From positions 1 through 44,855 of the forward strand of contig JAEYJO010000008.1 in assembly GCA_023408815.1 (NCBI GenBank): 44,855 nt of DNA. Reading direction: 5' to 3'. Positions within the stretch are counted from its first letter, which is position 1. The number at the start of each line of letters is the position of its first letter. Below are positions 1 through 8,944 of the stretch, in pieces. Source of the stretch: Bacillota bacterium (GTDB lineage Bacteria > Bacillota > Clostridia > Lachnospirales > Lachnospiraceae). The translations under genes were made by a program, and so were the position numbers. Under the pieces are notes generated by a model. The model saw only the letters and a list, made by a program, of their open reading frames with translations, was not told the origin of the DNA and searched no databases.

Positions 1-125
1 CACCGCCTTATTTTGCTACTTCCATTGTACCAAAAAAGAGCCCAAAAGTCTGCATGAACACTAAACTTTTGACTCTTTTTACAGAAAAATCCCACGCAAG
101 TGCGTGGGACTTTGTCTACAGTCTG
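1..125. repeat. Left copy of a 125-bp terminal inverted repeat (likely IS end)
   Basis: Bases 1-125 are the exact reverse complement of 44729-44853; I compared them base by base and saw no mismatch. The segment holds a self-complementary element CCCACGCAAGTGCGTGGG (91-108), of the kind found near IS ends. In the right copy it reads outward into a promoter-like stretch and a purine-rich tail (GGCGGTGCT) that would precede a transposase start just beyond the window. No transposase codons lie inside, so the IS family cannot be named. Most likely the contig stops at a repeated element. Confidence 0.8.
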
Positions 126-126
126 A

Positions 127-159
127 ACAGACTGAAAAGTATATTTTTCAGTCTGTTTT
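127..159 (+). terminator. Hairpin with T-run at the inner edge of the left repeat
   Basis: ACAGACTGAAAA (127-138) pairs perfectly with TTTTCAGTCTGT (145-156) around a 6-nt loop and is followed by TTT. It would stop rightward transcription leaving the putative IS element and insulate the two-component operon. The T-run is short, so strength is uncertain. Confidence 0.5.
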
Positions 160-162
160 AAT

Positions 163-191
163 TTGACGGATATTTGGGTGGATGCTATAGT
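163..191 (+). promoter_or_regulatory. Sigma70-type promoter for the two-component/ABC operon
   Basis: TTGACG (163-168) and TATAGT (186-191) are separated by 17 bp. The leader to the ATG at 363 is about 165 nt and contains a perfect 14-bp palindrome CTCTGCCGGCAGAG (221-234), which could be a regulator site or an RNA stem. No other feature is visible in the leader. Confidence 0.5.
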
Positions 192-362
192 CATACATTC
201 AGGAACCGGCTTACGTTTCTCTCTGCCGGCAGAGCATCAAACGCTTCCCGCCGGCTCGGCTTGTATAATTCCGACAAAAGAAATACAATAGGACTATGGA
301 AATGTTATGCATGGATTACTTGTACCATATACGAGCATTATAGTAAAGGACGGTGAAAATAG

Positions 363-1049
363 ATGAAACGGATATTTTTGGTTGAGGACGATAAGGCGAT
401 CGCTAAAAACCTTATACTTTTGCTTCGCGCGGAGGGATTTGCAGTTACTCACGCTCCTACGCGGAGAGACGCTCTTGCTGCGCTTGCCGGGAATAAATTT
501 GACCTGGCGCTTGTTGATATTTCTTTGCCCGACGGAAATGGCTTTACGGTTTACACAGAAATCAAAGAAACAGGGGATGTTCCTGTCATCTTTCTGACGG
601 CTTCCGGCGATGAAGCGAGTGTTGTTACCGGGCTGAATATGGGCGCGGACGACTATATCACCAAACCTTTCCGGCCCCGTGAGTTGATTGCGCGGATTGA
701 AACCGCATTGCGAAAAAGAGGGCGTTCCGGGTCGGATTTTGAAATCCGGGGGCTTCATGTCGATACGGCAAGCGGCGTTGTGAGAAGAGATGGCAGCGAG
801 GTTTTTCTTTCGGCATTAGAATATCGCTTGCTGCTGGTGTTTATTAACAACCCCAAAAGTATTATCACGAGGGGCAGGCTCCTTGACGAATTGTGGGACG
901 CGGCGGGAGAGTTTGTCAACGACAATACACTGACCGTGTACATCAAACGCTTGCGGGAGAAGATAGAGAACGACCCGGCAAGCCCGCAAATAATTCTGAC
1001 CGTTCGCGGGACCGGGTATCGATTGGGGGACGAGTATGCTTCGGAATAA
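363..1049 (+). CDS. OmpR/PhoB-family response regulator
   Basis: A 228-aa two-domain regulator. The N-terminal receiver (about 1-118) has the acidic pair at residues 9-10, phospho-acceptor Asp52 in LALVDISLPDGNG, the switch Thr in FLTAS and the conserved Lys in ITKPFRPREL. The C-terminal half (about 127-224) is a winged helix ending VRGTGYRL, typical of OmpR-type output domains. It is the first gene of a tight operon with a kinase (14-bp overlap), an ABC ATPase and an FtsX permease, an arrangement common in antimicrobial-peptide or cell-envelope stress response. The start is supported by AAAGGA/GGTGA just upstream. The inducing compound cannot be read from sequence. Confidence 0.95.
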   Translation: MKRIFLVEDDKAIAKNLILLLRAEGFAVTHAPTRRDALAALAGNKFDLALVDISLPDGNGFTVYTEIKETGDVPVIFLTASGDEASVVTGLNMGADDYITKPFRPRELIARIETALRKRGRSGSDFEIRGLHVDTASGVVRRDGSEVFLSALEYRLLLVFINNPKSIITRGRLLDELWDAAGEFVNDNTLTVYIKRLREKIENDPASPQIILTVRGTGYRLGDEYASE

Positions 1050-2025
1050 AGAATTTCGGCAGTTTGCCATCTTGTTCTTCTTAATGGCCGCCGCCGCTGT
1101 GATATTGGGATTTGCAATCAACAGGCCGGCGGGAATCCTTGCTGCTGGTTCAGCCGCTGCTTTTGGCACAGCCTTTTTCGCGTTTACCAAAGCCAGATAC
1201 AGAAGCATTGCACGGATTTCGGATCAAATAGACCTTGTGCTCCATAATGCCGACCATCTGTATATTGGAGAATCGGACGAGGGCGAACTTTCCATTCTGC
1301 AAAGCGAGATAACAAAAATGACGCTGCGTATCCGGGAACAAAACGATGCGCTGAAAAAAGAAAAAGAACATCTTGCCGATTCGCTGGCCGACATAGCCCA
1401 CCAACTCCGGACCCCGCTCACATCCGCGAACCTCATTCTGTCCTTGTTAGCGAATAACCCTGATGAAAACGAGCGAAAAGCATTTGTGCGTGAAACAGAG
1501 GAATTGCTTGTGAGGATGGATTGGCTGATTACTTCCCTGCTGAAATTATCCCGCCTGGATGCGGGCATTGTGATGTTCCAAAGCGAGCAGATAGATGTGA
1601 AAAATTTGATATGCGACGCGCTTCGTCCGTTCCTGATTCCAATGGAACTGCACGATATCGATTCGCAAATAGACGTACCGAAAGGGATGATCATTCAGGG
1701 CGATTCAGGCTGGTTGTCGGAAGCAATCCAAAATATCCTCAAAAATTGCATGGAAAGCGCGGGCGAGAACGGGAAGATAGAGATTGTTTGTGAGGACACC
1801 CCGTTGTTTGCCGGGATCACTATCCGCGACAACGGCCCGGGGTTTGAAAAGGAAGATATTCCCTGTCTGTTTGACAGGTTTTATCGTGGGAAAAACCCGA
1901 ATGCAGCAGGATACGGGATTGGACTTTCGCTCTGCAAGATGATTATAGCACGGCAGGGCGGGACGGTTACCGCAGGAAATCACTCCCGGGGCGGTGCAGT
2001 ATTTGCCATTCGTTTCCCAAAGTGA
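1036..2025 (+). CDS. Membrane sensor histidine kinase (short-loop type)
   Basis: A 329-aa kinase. Two hydrophobic segments (about 9-28 and 33-51) are joined by only a few residues, so there is almost no extracellular sensor. This resembles intramembrane-sensing kinases of the BceS/VncS kind, which are known to take their signal from a partner ABC permease. A HAMP-like linker and coiled stretch lead to the H-box (His122 in DIAHQLRTP), then the N-box (ILKNCMESA), G1 (IRDNGPGF) and G2 (GYGIGLSL). All catalytic motifs look intact. The start overlaps the regulator gene by 14 bp, so the two are translationally coupled. Confidence 0.93.
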   Translation: MLRNKEFRQFAILFFLMAAAAVILGFAINRPAGILAAGSAAAFGTAFFAFTKARYRSIARISDQIDLVLHNADHLYIGESDEGELSILQSEITKMTLRIREQNDALKKEKEHLADSLADIAHQLRTPLTSANLILSLLANNPDENERKAFVRETEELLVRMDWLITSLLKLSRLDAGIVMFQSEQIDVKNLICDALRPFLIPMELHDIDSQIDVPKGMIIQGDSGWLSEAIQNILKNCMESAGENGKIEIVCEDTPLFAGITIRDNGPGFEKEDIPCLFDRFYRGKNPNAAGYGIGLSLCKMIIARQGGTVTAGNHSRGGAVFAIRFPK

Positions 2026-2188
2026 CGAATCTCTCACCGGAAAGTCACCGGGATGTAAGCCGAAGGTTCTATTATATGGGTAAAGGTTGAAAGAAATACA
2101 CTTTCAACCTCAAAAGTTTTGTGCCTGCGTAATTCTCGGCGCAAAACTTGGATGTGCAGAACCATGCGCAGGAAAGGAGACTCACATA

Positions 2189-2875
2189 ATGGAGTTTTTA
2201 AAAATCGAGAATTTATGCAAGGTCTACGGCAAGGGAGAAAATCGAGTCACCGCCCTTGACGATGTTTCGCTTACCATCGATAAGGGAGGATTTACTGCAA
2301 TCATCGGTTCCTCCGGTTCGGGCAAATCTACATTGCTTCACATCATCGGCGGTGTGGACGTACCGACGAGCGGTAAGGTGTATTTGGAGGGGCAGGATGT
2401 GTATGCAGGGAGCAATGAGAAACTCGCCATCTTCCGCAGGCGGCAGGTTGGACTGATTTACCAGTTTCACAACCTCATTCCCACTCTGAATGTGGTGGAA
2501 AATATCACCTTGCCTATCCTGATGGACAAGCGGAAGGTCAATGAGGAACGGCTGAATGATCTGCTCGAAATGCTTGGTCTGCAAGACCGTAAAATGCATT
2601 TACCCAATCAGCTTTCGGGCGGTCAGCAACAGCGCGTTTCCATAGGGCGTGCTTTGATGAACGCTCCGGCGGTCATGCTTGCCGACGAACCCACGGGCAG
2701 TTTGGACAGCCGGAATGGACATGAAATCATCAAGCTGCTGAAAGAAAGCAATAAGAAATATGGGCAGACCCTTCTCCTCGTCACCCATGACGAAAATATC
2801 GCCCTGCAGGCAGACCGCATCATCGGTATATCGGACGGCAAAGTAATGCGGGATGAGAGGATGGTGCAGCCATGA
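2189..2875 (+). CDS. ABC transporter ATP-binding protein (MacB/LolD/BceA type)
   Basis: A 228-aa ATPase, the nucleotide-binding subunit of the exporter completed by the next gene. It has Walker A GSSGSGKST, Q-loop (GLIYQFHNLIPTLNV), signature LSGGQQQRVSIGRAL, Walker B MLADEPTGSLD and the H-loop His in LLLVTHDENIA. The reading frame is open further upstream, but the start is set at 2189 because GGAAAGGAGA lies 8 nt before it and homology begins there (MEFLKIENLCKVYG). The gene follows the kinase after a 163-bp gap with no obvious terminator and overlaps the permease by 4 bp (ATGA). It probably moves peptides or lipids outward, or relieves cell-wall antibiotic stress. Confidence 0.93.
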   Translation: MEFLKIENLCKVYGKGENRVTALDDVSLTIDKGGFTAIIGSSGSGKSTLLHIIGGVDVPTSGKVYLEGQDVYAGSNEKLAIFRRRQVGLIYQFHNLIPTLNVVENITLPILMDKRKVNEERLNDLLEMLGLQDRKMHLPNQLSGGQQQRVSIGRALMNAPAVMLADEPTGSLDSRNGHEIIKLLKESNKKYGQTLLLVTHDENIALQADRIIGISDGKVMRDERMVQP

Positions 2876-5466
2876 ATATTTTTAACAAAGTTACCCTGCA
2901 GAGCATGAAAAGAAGCCGGCCCCGAACGATTGTCACGATTATCGGAGTTATTCTGTCCGCTGCCATGATTACAGCAGTCGCTACCTTCGGCACTTCCCTG
3001 TTGAATTTTCTGGTAAACGGTTCTACCCAGAAATACGGGGGATGGCATGTTGAGTTTTTGGATGTTAATTCTTCATTCGTACAGGAGCGGGCCCGCGACA
3101 ATGAGGTTGTAGACACCGCAGCATTTGAAAATATCGGCTATGCAACACTTGACGGAGGGAAAAGTCCCGAAAAGCCCTATCTTTTTATTGCCGGATTCAG
3201 CGAGGAAGCCTTTGATACCTTACCCATAAGACTGATTTCCGGCAGGCTGCCTGAAAATAGCGGGGAGATTCTTGTCCCGGCCCATGTGGCGGCAAAGGGA
3301 GGCGTTAAATTCTCGGTGGGAGACACGCTTTCGCTCGCTGTTGGAAACCGCATGGATGGGAACAGGAATCTCGGCCAGCACGACCCTTATCTGTCCGGGG
3401 GAGAAGCGGGAGAGGATGAAGAAGTTCTTGTTCCAGAAGCAGAGAGAACCTATACGGTCGTGGGCATCTGTGAAAGACCCGGTTTTGAGGAACATTCCGC
3501 ACCGGGGTATACCTTGATAACAATAGCGGATACCTCAGGCCAGGCGGACAGTTTCAGTATATTTGTCACGCTTAAAAACCCGCGGCAAGTCCATGCTTAC
3601 GCAAGCAGCACGGGCGGAGCAGCAGCTTATGTCTTTAACGATGATGTGCTGCGCTTTATGGGCGTTTCGGACAATAAACTGTTCAACGCACTTTTGTATT
3701 CGGTTGGCGGCATTCTGGCTGCTATAATAATGACAGGCTCGGTTTTTCTGATTTATAACTCGTTCAACATCTCACTGAACGAACGTACGTGCCAGTTCGG
3801 TATTCTCTCATCGGTGGGAGCCACGGCAAGGCAGCTGCGGAATTCTGTGCTGTTTGAGGGACTATGCATCGGCACGATCGGCATACCGATTGGCGTTATG
3901 GCCGGCATAGGCAGTATCGGGATTGTAATTCCTGTTGTAGCCGGGAAGTTCGGAAACATTCTCAAAAGCACCGTACCTTTAACCTTGTCGGTGTCTGTCC
4001 CCGCGATTGTCGCGGCGGCGGCGGTCAGTTTGGTTACTATTTTGATCTCAGCATATATTCCGGCCAGGAAAGCCGCAAACACTCCCGTGATGGAGAGTAT
4101 CCGCCAGACAGGTGAGGTCAGAATGGAATCCAAAGCCGTGAAAACGTCGAAACTTGCGCAGCGTATTTACGGGTTGGAGGGAACTCTTGCGCTGAAGAAT
4201 TTCAAGAGAAATAAAAAACGCTATCGCAGCATCGTGTTATCGCTTACTTTAAGCGTTGTACTTTTTGTATCGGGAAGTGCTTTTGGAACGACGCTGAAAC
4301 GGCTTTCACAGCAGTATATCATGGACTTTGACTATGACATCCTTTTTACCGCGCAGGATATGGACGAGAGCGAAATGTTTCCGCTTTACGACAAACTAAA
4401 AACTGCAGACGGGGTTAACGAAAGTTCTTACCAAGCGGTTTTCGCGTATTCATGCGCGGTTAAGACAAGTGATTTTTCAGACCGTTACCGGGAATACGCG
4501 GGTTATACTGCGGCGGACGAATCGGTTCATCTGCCGGTGGATATCCAGTTCATCCCGGACGGCGAATATCTGCGTTTTATCGAAAGTCTGGGCTTGTCGC
4601 CAGAGGAATATACCGGCCAGGACGCGAAGATGATCGCCGTTGCCAAAGCCCAAAATGTGGATGATACGAAAGACGGCAAGAGCGAGTTGATCGATATGTT
4701 TGCGAGCCGTTCCATGACTTTCAGCATCACTCCCGAAACAAATGACAAGCAGGTGACGGAACAGGGACAAAGCATAGACCTTACGTTTGTCGATACGTAC
4801 CCGGTGGATCCGCCCCCAAAGCAATCTTCCGGCAATAATCCATGCGTTTTTATGGTGGTGGCCCCCTATTCGATCAAAGAGAGCTTTGAAACAGCGGATA
4901 CTCATGCGGATATATGCCTGAGCTTTTTATCAAAGAATCCTTCCGGGTCTGTTGCTGAAATGGAAGCGATGATTCAGGGCATGGGCATTACTTCTGCATA
5001 TACCCTGTACAATGTGTATGAAATAGTCGAACAATATCACAGTATGACATTTGTTATTGTTGTGTTCACTTATGTATTTGTCATCATGATTTCACTGATT
5101 GCGGTTGCCAATGTGTTCAATACGATTTCCACGAATATCAGACTGCGCAGACGGGAGCTTGCCATGCTCCGCTCGGTAGGGATGTCCGACCGCGATTTCA
5201 ATAAAATGATGAATTTCGAGTGTGTCTTTTATGGTATGAGAACGCTGCTGTTCGGGCTTCCGATAGCGGGAATCATCTCGTGGCTGATTTACGAAGGCTT
5301 GGTGTCCGCAGAAAGGATGGATAACTTCGAGTTTGTTTTTCCGTGGGGAAGTATGGCAGTCAGCGTGTTCAGCGTGCTCTTCATCGTGTTCATTACAATG
5401 CTGTATGCCATCAGCAAGATAAAAAAAGAAAATATCATTGATGCGCTTCGGGATGATATGACTTGA
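2872..5466 (+). CDS. Large FtsX/MacB-type ABC permease
   Basis: An 864-aa membrane protein with two FtsX units. An N-terminal membrane segment (about 15-40) is followed by a long extracytoplasmic region, then three membrane helices around 270-395. A second copy (helix near 450-470, long external region to about 720, three helices from 730 to 855) makes up the rest. The motif with FGILSSVGATARQLR in unit one and RELAMLRSVGMSD in unit two marks the FtsX cytoplasmic coupling loops. It is longer than BceB-type permeases and has two external domains rather than one, so it fits the general DUF214/MacB-like exporters better. It overlaps the ATPase gene by 4 bp. The substrate is unknown. Confidence 0.9.
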   Translation: MNIFNKVTLQSMKRSRPRTIVTIIGVILSAAMITAVATFGTSLLNFLVNGSTQKYGGWHVEFLDVNSSFVQERARDNEVVDTAAFENIGYATLDGGKSPEKPYLFIAGFSEEAFDTLPIRLISGRLPENSGEILVPAHVAAKGGVKFSVGDTLSLAVGNRMDGNRNLGQHDPYLSGGEAGEDEEVLVPEAERTYTVVGICERPGFEEHSAPGYTLITIADTSGQADSFSIFVTLKNPRQVHAYASSTGGAAAYVFNDDVLRFMGVSDNKLFNALLYSVGGILAAIIMTGSVFLIYNSFNISLNERTCQFGILSSVGATARQLRNSVLFEGLCIGTIGIPIGVMAGIGSIGIVIPVVAGKFGNILKSTVPLTLSVSVPAIVAAAAVSLVTILISAYIPARKAANTPVMESIRQTGEVRMESKAVKTSKLAQRIYGLEGTLALKNFKRNKKRYRSIVLSLTLSVVLFVSGSAFGTTLKRLSQQYIMDFDYDILFTAQDMDESEMFPLYDKLKTADGVNESSYQAVFAYSCAVKTSDFSDRYREYAGYTAADESVHLPVDIQFIPDGEYLRFIESLGLSPEEYTGQDAKMIAVAKAQNVDDTKDGKSELIDMFASRSMTFSITPETNDKQVTEQGQSIDLTFVDTYPVDPPPKQSSGNNPCVFMVVAPYSIKESFETADTHADICLSFLSKNPSGSVAEMEAMIQGMGITSAYTLYNVYEIVEQYHSMTFVIVVFTYVFVIMISLIAVANVFNTISTNIRLRRRELAMLRSVGMSDRDFNKMMNFECVFYGMRTLLFGLPIAGIISWLIYEGLVSAERMDNFEFVFPWGSMAVSVFSVLFIVFITMLYAISKIKKENIIDALRDDMT

Positions 5467-5524
5467 AAGTATTGCTGAAAAAATTATTAAATGTCGTTTT
5501 TTTGCAATATATATAAAGAATCCA

Positions 5525-5533
5525 TGCTATAAT
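5525..5533 (+). promoter_or_regulatory. Extended -10 promoter before the toroid/EcsC pair
   Basis: TGCTATAAT gives a TG-N-TATAAT extended -10 box, which can work without a good -35. The nearest TTGCAA is 20 bp away, too far for a standard pair. The start site would be near 5540, leaving a 45-nt leader with GAGGAGG (5572-5578) before the ATG at 5586. Confidence 0.45.
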
Positions 5534-5585
5534 CAACAGTAACTGGCAGAGCCCGATATTAGAATGCAGACGAGGAGGCAATATT

Positions 5586-6560
5586 ATGAAAATGCTCGCA
5601 AAAAACGATTTTCAGTTAATAAGATCATGGGTTTACCGTATTGCCAGGCCAATTGAAACGGCCTTGTGGAATTATCACTTCGAAAATGGCGATAAGGATG
5701 CTGTTCTTACTGCTCTTTCCGCTTATCAGAATGCTGACGGTGGCTTTGGACATGCGCTTGAGGCAGACAATTGGAATCCGAATTCATCACCGGCTACTAC
5801 TGGTTTTGCGATAGGTATTTTAGAAGAAATCAACTTTGACGATAAACAGCATCCGATTTTGCAGGGAATTTTAAAATATATCACAAGCACAGCAGGTTTA
5901 TATGAAAAGGGCTGGCCCTGGAGTGTTCCATCGAATAACGATTACGCGCATGCATCGTGGTATACATATGATGCCGGCAATAAGGAAGCATATTTGGAGA
6001 TTACGTCTATAGAACTTGGATTTTTCGCCGTAAAGCATGCAGATGAAAATTCTGAAATATATAAAAAGGCGGTAACGTTGCTGGAGAGCAGTATTCTAAA
6101 ATCCATTGATGATATTGAAGATGATTTTTTCACTATTTCGGCTTATTGCAAGGTGATCAAAAAAATAGAACAGTCTGAACTGGTATCGCGTTTTGATATC
6201 ACGACAATGAAAGAAAATCTGACGAAGCTGGTGAATACACATATAGAGAGAGACCCGGCGAAATGGTCTGGATGGTGTGGAAGACCTTCTTCTTTTATCG
6301 AATTACCCGACAGTAAATATTATAAGGGCAACGAGGATATAATGTCAGAAGAACTTGACTGGCAGCTTGAAAAAATAATCGGAAGACTTTCAGAGTATAA
6401 TGTATGGAATGTAAATGCAAACGGCTGGTATTGGTTTGACAATAACCAGGGAGGCGAATATCCGATGGAGAGTTTTGTAAGTGCAAATTGCTGGGAGATT
6501 ATCGATATGATTAAATATATCAAGCTTTTTAAGAATTTCGGCAGGATGGATTTTAATTGA
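5586..6560 (+). CDS. Terpenoid-cyclase/prenyltransferase-like alpha/alpha-toroid protein, function unknown
   Basis: A 324-aa protein, soluble by appearance with no signal peptide. The stretch YQNADGGFGHALEADNW (about residues 46-62) has the NxDGGFG pattern of QW-type repeats in prenyltransferases and squalene-hopene cyclases. Further aromatic-rich helices follow (GWPWSVP, WSGWCGRPSSF, NANGWYWFDNNQGGEYP). The cyclase catalytic DxDD motif and a clear zinc site are not visible, so I call the fold but not a reaction. Start fixed by GAGGAGG 7 nt upstream. It is followed 20 bp later by an EcsC-family gene, probably one transcript. Confidence 0.7.
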   Translation: MKMLAKNDFQLIRSWVYRIARPIETALWNYHFENGDKDAVLTALSAYQNADGGFGHALEADNWNPNSSPATTGFAIGILEEINFDDKQHPILQGILKYITSTAGLYEKGWPWSVPSNNDYAHASWYTYDAGNKEAYLEITSIELGFFAVKHADENSEIYKKAVTLLESSILKSIDDIEDDFFTISAYCKVIKKIEQSELVSRFDITTMKENLTKLVNTHIERDPAKWSGWCGRPSSFIELPDSKYYKGNEDIMSEELDWQLEKIIGRLSEYNVWNVNANGWYWFDNNQGGEYPMESFVSANCWEIIDMIKYIKLFKNFGRMDFN

Positions 6561-6580
6561 AAAAGTCAGGAGGTGTTCCA

Positions 6581-7294
6581 ATGAATCTATATGAAAAGCA
6601 TGTTGAGAAGGAACTGAACTGCTGGCATGATGACATTATTAAAAGCGCCGGATTATTTGAACGTACCTCCAAGGGAATTCAAAAGCAAACGCAAAAGCTG
6701 GTGCCGAAAAAAATGCAGAATACAATTACTGCGACGGTTGAAAAGATGGTGCAAACAATTTTGTTTGGATCGGATTTATTGACAATAAAGGAAGATGCTT
6801 CCGGACTTTCACTGGCTGAGCAGGATTTTCTGGTACAGGAGCAATTTCAGATTTACATGAAGACAGCTGTCACACAGGGCATTGGGTTTGGAGCTGGCGG
6901 TATTTTGTTGGGATTAGCCGATCTGCCGGTGCTGATGGGGATAAAAATAAAATTTATGTTTGACAGTGCAAAGTTATATGGCTATGATACAGACCAGCAA
7001 AATGAAAGGCTGTTTTTGCTGTATGTTTTCCAGCTTGCATTTTCCAGCAGAGAGCATCGTCTGGATGTGTTCCGTATATTGCAGGATTGGGATGAGCGCG
7101 ACCATCCGCCGGTGGATTGGGAAAAGTTTCAAACAGAGTATAGGGATTATCTGGATATCGCCAAGCTGTTACAGCTTATGCCGGTCGTAGGAAGTGTTGC
7201 AGGGGGAACCGCCAACTATAAACTGATGAACCGACTGAAAGAGAATGTGATGAATTGCTATAGAATGCGGATTCTTAGCCGGAAGTGGCATTAG
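6581..7294 (+). CDS. EcsC-family protein
   Basis: A 237-aa protein resembling the EcsC family named after the third gene of the Bacillus ecs locus. The centre carries a glycine-rich hydrophobic stretch (TQGIGFGAGGILLGLADLP) and a second near the C-terminus (LLQLMPVVGSVAGGTANY). These two amphipathic segments flanking a helical middle are the family hallmark and suggest membrane association. No catalytic residues are known. The start at 6581 is chosen over an in-frame ATG at 6557 because AGGAGG (6568-6573) sits 7 nt upstream. A terminator-like hairpin lies 75 bp downstream. Confidence 0.8.
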   Translation: MNLYEKHVEKELNCWHDDIIKSAGLFERTSKGIQKQTQKLVPKKMQNTITATVEKMVQTILFGSDLLTIKEDASGLSLAEQDFLVQEQFQIYMKTAVTQGIGFGAGGILLGLADLPVLMGIKIKFMFDSAKLYGYDTDQQNERLFLLYVFQLAFSSREHRLDVFRILQDWDERDHPPVDWEKFQTEYRDYLDIAKLLQLMPVVGSVAGGTANYKLMNRLKENVMNCYRMRILSRKWH

Positions 7295-7326
7295 AACCAT
7301 TAGAGCTTGGGTACATGCAAAATATC

Positions 7327-7355
7327 TTGATTATCAACGTGTTGTTTGCTATAAT
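7327..7355 (+). promoter_or_regulatory. Promoter upstream of the GGDEF gene
   Basis: TTGATT (7327-7332), a 17-bp spacer, and a perfect TATAAT (7350-7355). The predicted start (about 7362) lies only a few bases before a terminator-like hairpin, so transcripts would begin with that hairpin or be cut off by it. Confidence 0.6.
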
Positions 7356-7367
7356 ATACATTGTTTT

Positions 7368-7399
7368 AAAAGCATTCGTGTAGCTTAGGAATGCTTTTT
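7368..7399 (+). terminator. Terminator-like hairpin between promoter and GGDEF gene
   Basis: AAAAGCATTC (7368-7377) pairs perfectly with GAATGCTTTT (7389-7398) around an 11-nt loop, and the descending arm ends in TTTTT. It may end the EcsC transcript, attenuate the promoter just upstream, or both. It also contains the in-frame ATG at 7391, which is a reason to reject that ATG as the GGDEF start. Confidence 0.6.
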
Positions 7400-7447
7400 A
7401 TTATATCTTGGACAGGAAGTTATGTTAACAATAAAAGGAATAAACCT

Positions 7448-8941
7448 ATGGAATGGATAAAGGAAGGATTAAGGCTCTTAGTAAGTCGCTCCGGCAAAGA
7501 ACAAAAGGAGTTCGAGAAATACAACAGCATGCTTGTTCTAAACAGAATCCGGCTGATCTCTTTGGCTAATATTTTCCTGTCAATCTTTTGGGTATATATG
7601 GATTGGACAATTATAAATAATGGTGCCGATAGGATATATGGTATAACCCTTATTACGATGCACACGTTTAGTGAAGTCGCCTCGGTTGTGTTCCTGATTT
7701 TCTACAAGCGGGTGCTTGGTAAGAGAAAGAACACGAATTATCGAATCATATATATTTCTTCAAAGATATATGTATTTTTGTATATTCTTTTTGGTGCTGC
7801 TTCTTCTATCAATAGTCAAAGATATACCGGTAATATTTATTCCTATCTTATTCTGGCATTAATTGCAGCGATTGCCTTTACCCTGAAACCGTCTTTTATG
7901 CTTTTTGCATTTGGTGCGAATCATATTATTTTCCTTGCAGGCATCGGGATCCTCTGCAATGACATGAGCCTGCTGCTTTCAAAGGTGGTTAATTCTACAG
8001 TTCTGGCAGGCGCTGCATTTCTGCTTGGATTTATCTTTTACCGTCACAGGATGACGGAATTTTTTTATAAAAATAAATTAATGGAAAACGAAGAGAATTT
8101 TAAAAAGCTTTTTTATGTAAATCCTTATCCGGTATTTATTACAAGGCTGGAAGACGGAACGATTATAGAAGCAAATAAAAGGGCATGCAGCCTGATGGGG
8201 ATCAAAGCAGAGAGCCAGGATAGTTTTAACGGTATCGACTGTTATATTATGGGTGACAGCAGATGGACTCTTCAGAAAAGATTGAAAGAAAAGAACAGTA
8301 TTTTTAATCAGATTGTAGAGTATAATTTTAATGGCAGGCACAAGTGGGTTACTGCGAATTACGAAATAATTGATTATCACGGTGAAAAGTGCATTCTGAC
8401 AGGTATTATGGATATAACGGAAATCAGAAAAGCGGAGGAAGAACTGTCCCATTATGCCTCTATCGACTCCCTGACCGGAATTATGAACAGAAGAATGGGA
8501 TTTAAAAAACTGGAAGAGCTGTTGGAGGAGTCCAAAAAAGAATTTCTGGAATTTGTGATTTGCTTTCTGGATATCAATAATTTAAAGCTCGTAAATGATA
8601 CCTATGGTCACAGCGAAGGCGACCGCTATATTCAAGCTTTATGCGGTATGATTAAAAGCAGACTGGAGGAAGAAGATATATTTTTCCGCATAGGCGGTGA
8701 TGAGTTTATAATAGTATTTAAGAAGAAAAATAAAAAGCAGGCAGAAAATATCTGGGAAGAGATTATAAAACAGTTTAACGAAAGAAATCTTGAAGAAGAG
8801 TTTCCTTATGATATTACCGCAAGCCACGGATTTTATTATTTCTGCACCGGTATGGATATAGATTTGGATCAGATGATTGAAAAAGCAGATAAACAAATGT
8901 ATGAAGAAAAACAATGGTTCAAGAAAATGGAAATTTCTTAA
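7448..8941 (+). CDS. Membrane PAS-GGDEF diguanylate cyclase
   Basis: A 497-aa protein predicted to make the second messenger cyclic di-GMP. The N-terminal 200 residues hold about six hydrophobic helices with short loops. A PAS domain follows (about 212-330, with ENEENFKKLFYVNPYPVFI and FNGRHKWVTANYEI), then a GGDEF domain (about 340-490) with the intact active site RIGGDEF near residue 416. The product-inhibition RxxD motif is not visible just upstream of GGDEF (the region reads RLEEEDIFFRI). The start at 7448 is chosen because AAAAGGA lies 8 nt upstream and the alternative ATG at 7391 lies inside a terminator stem. A decayed paralogue is at 21916-22064. Confidence 0.88.
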   Translation: MEWIKEGLRLLVSRSGKEQKEFEKYNSMLVLNRIRLISLANIFLSIFWVYMDWTIINNGADRIYGITLITMHTFSEVASVVFLIFYKRVLGKRKNTNYRIIYISSKIYVFLYILFGAASSINSQRYTGNIYSYLILALIAAIAFTLKPSFMLFAFGANHIIFLAGIGILCNDMSLLLSKVVNSTVLAGAAFLLGFIFYRHRMTEFFYKNKLMENEENFKKLFYVNPYPVFITRLEDGTIIEANKRACSLMGIKAESQDSFNGIDCYIMGDSRWTLQKRLKEKNSIFNQIVEYNFNGRHKWVTANYEIIDYHGEKCILTGIMDITEIRKAEEELSHYASIDSLTGIMNRRMGFKKLEELLEESKKEFLEFVICFLDINNLKLVNDTYGHSEGDRYIQALCGMIKSRLEEEDIFFRIGGDEFIIVFKKKNKKQAENIWEEIIKQFNERNLEEEFPYDITASHGFYYFCTGMDIDLDQMIEKADKQMYEEKQWFKKMEIS

Positions 8942-8944
8942 GTA

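Noticed and set aside
174..356. 60-codon frame upstream of the response regulator
   Set aside because: It begins between the -35 and -10 boxes of the predicted promoter, so its start would not be transcribed from it, and no ribosome binding site is visible.
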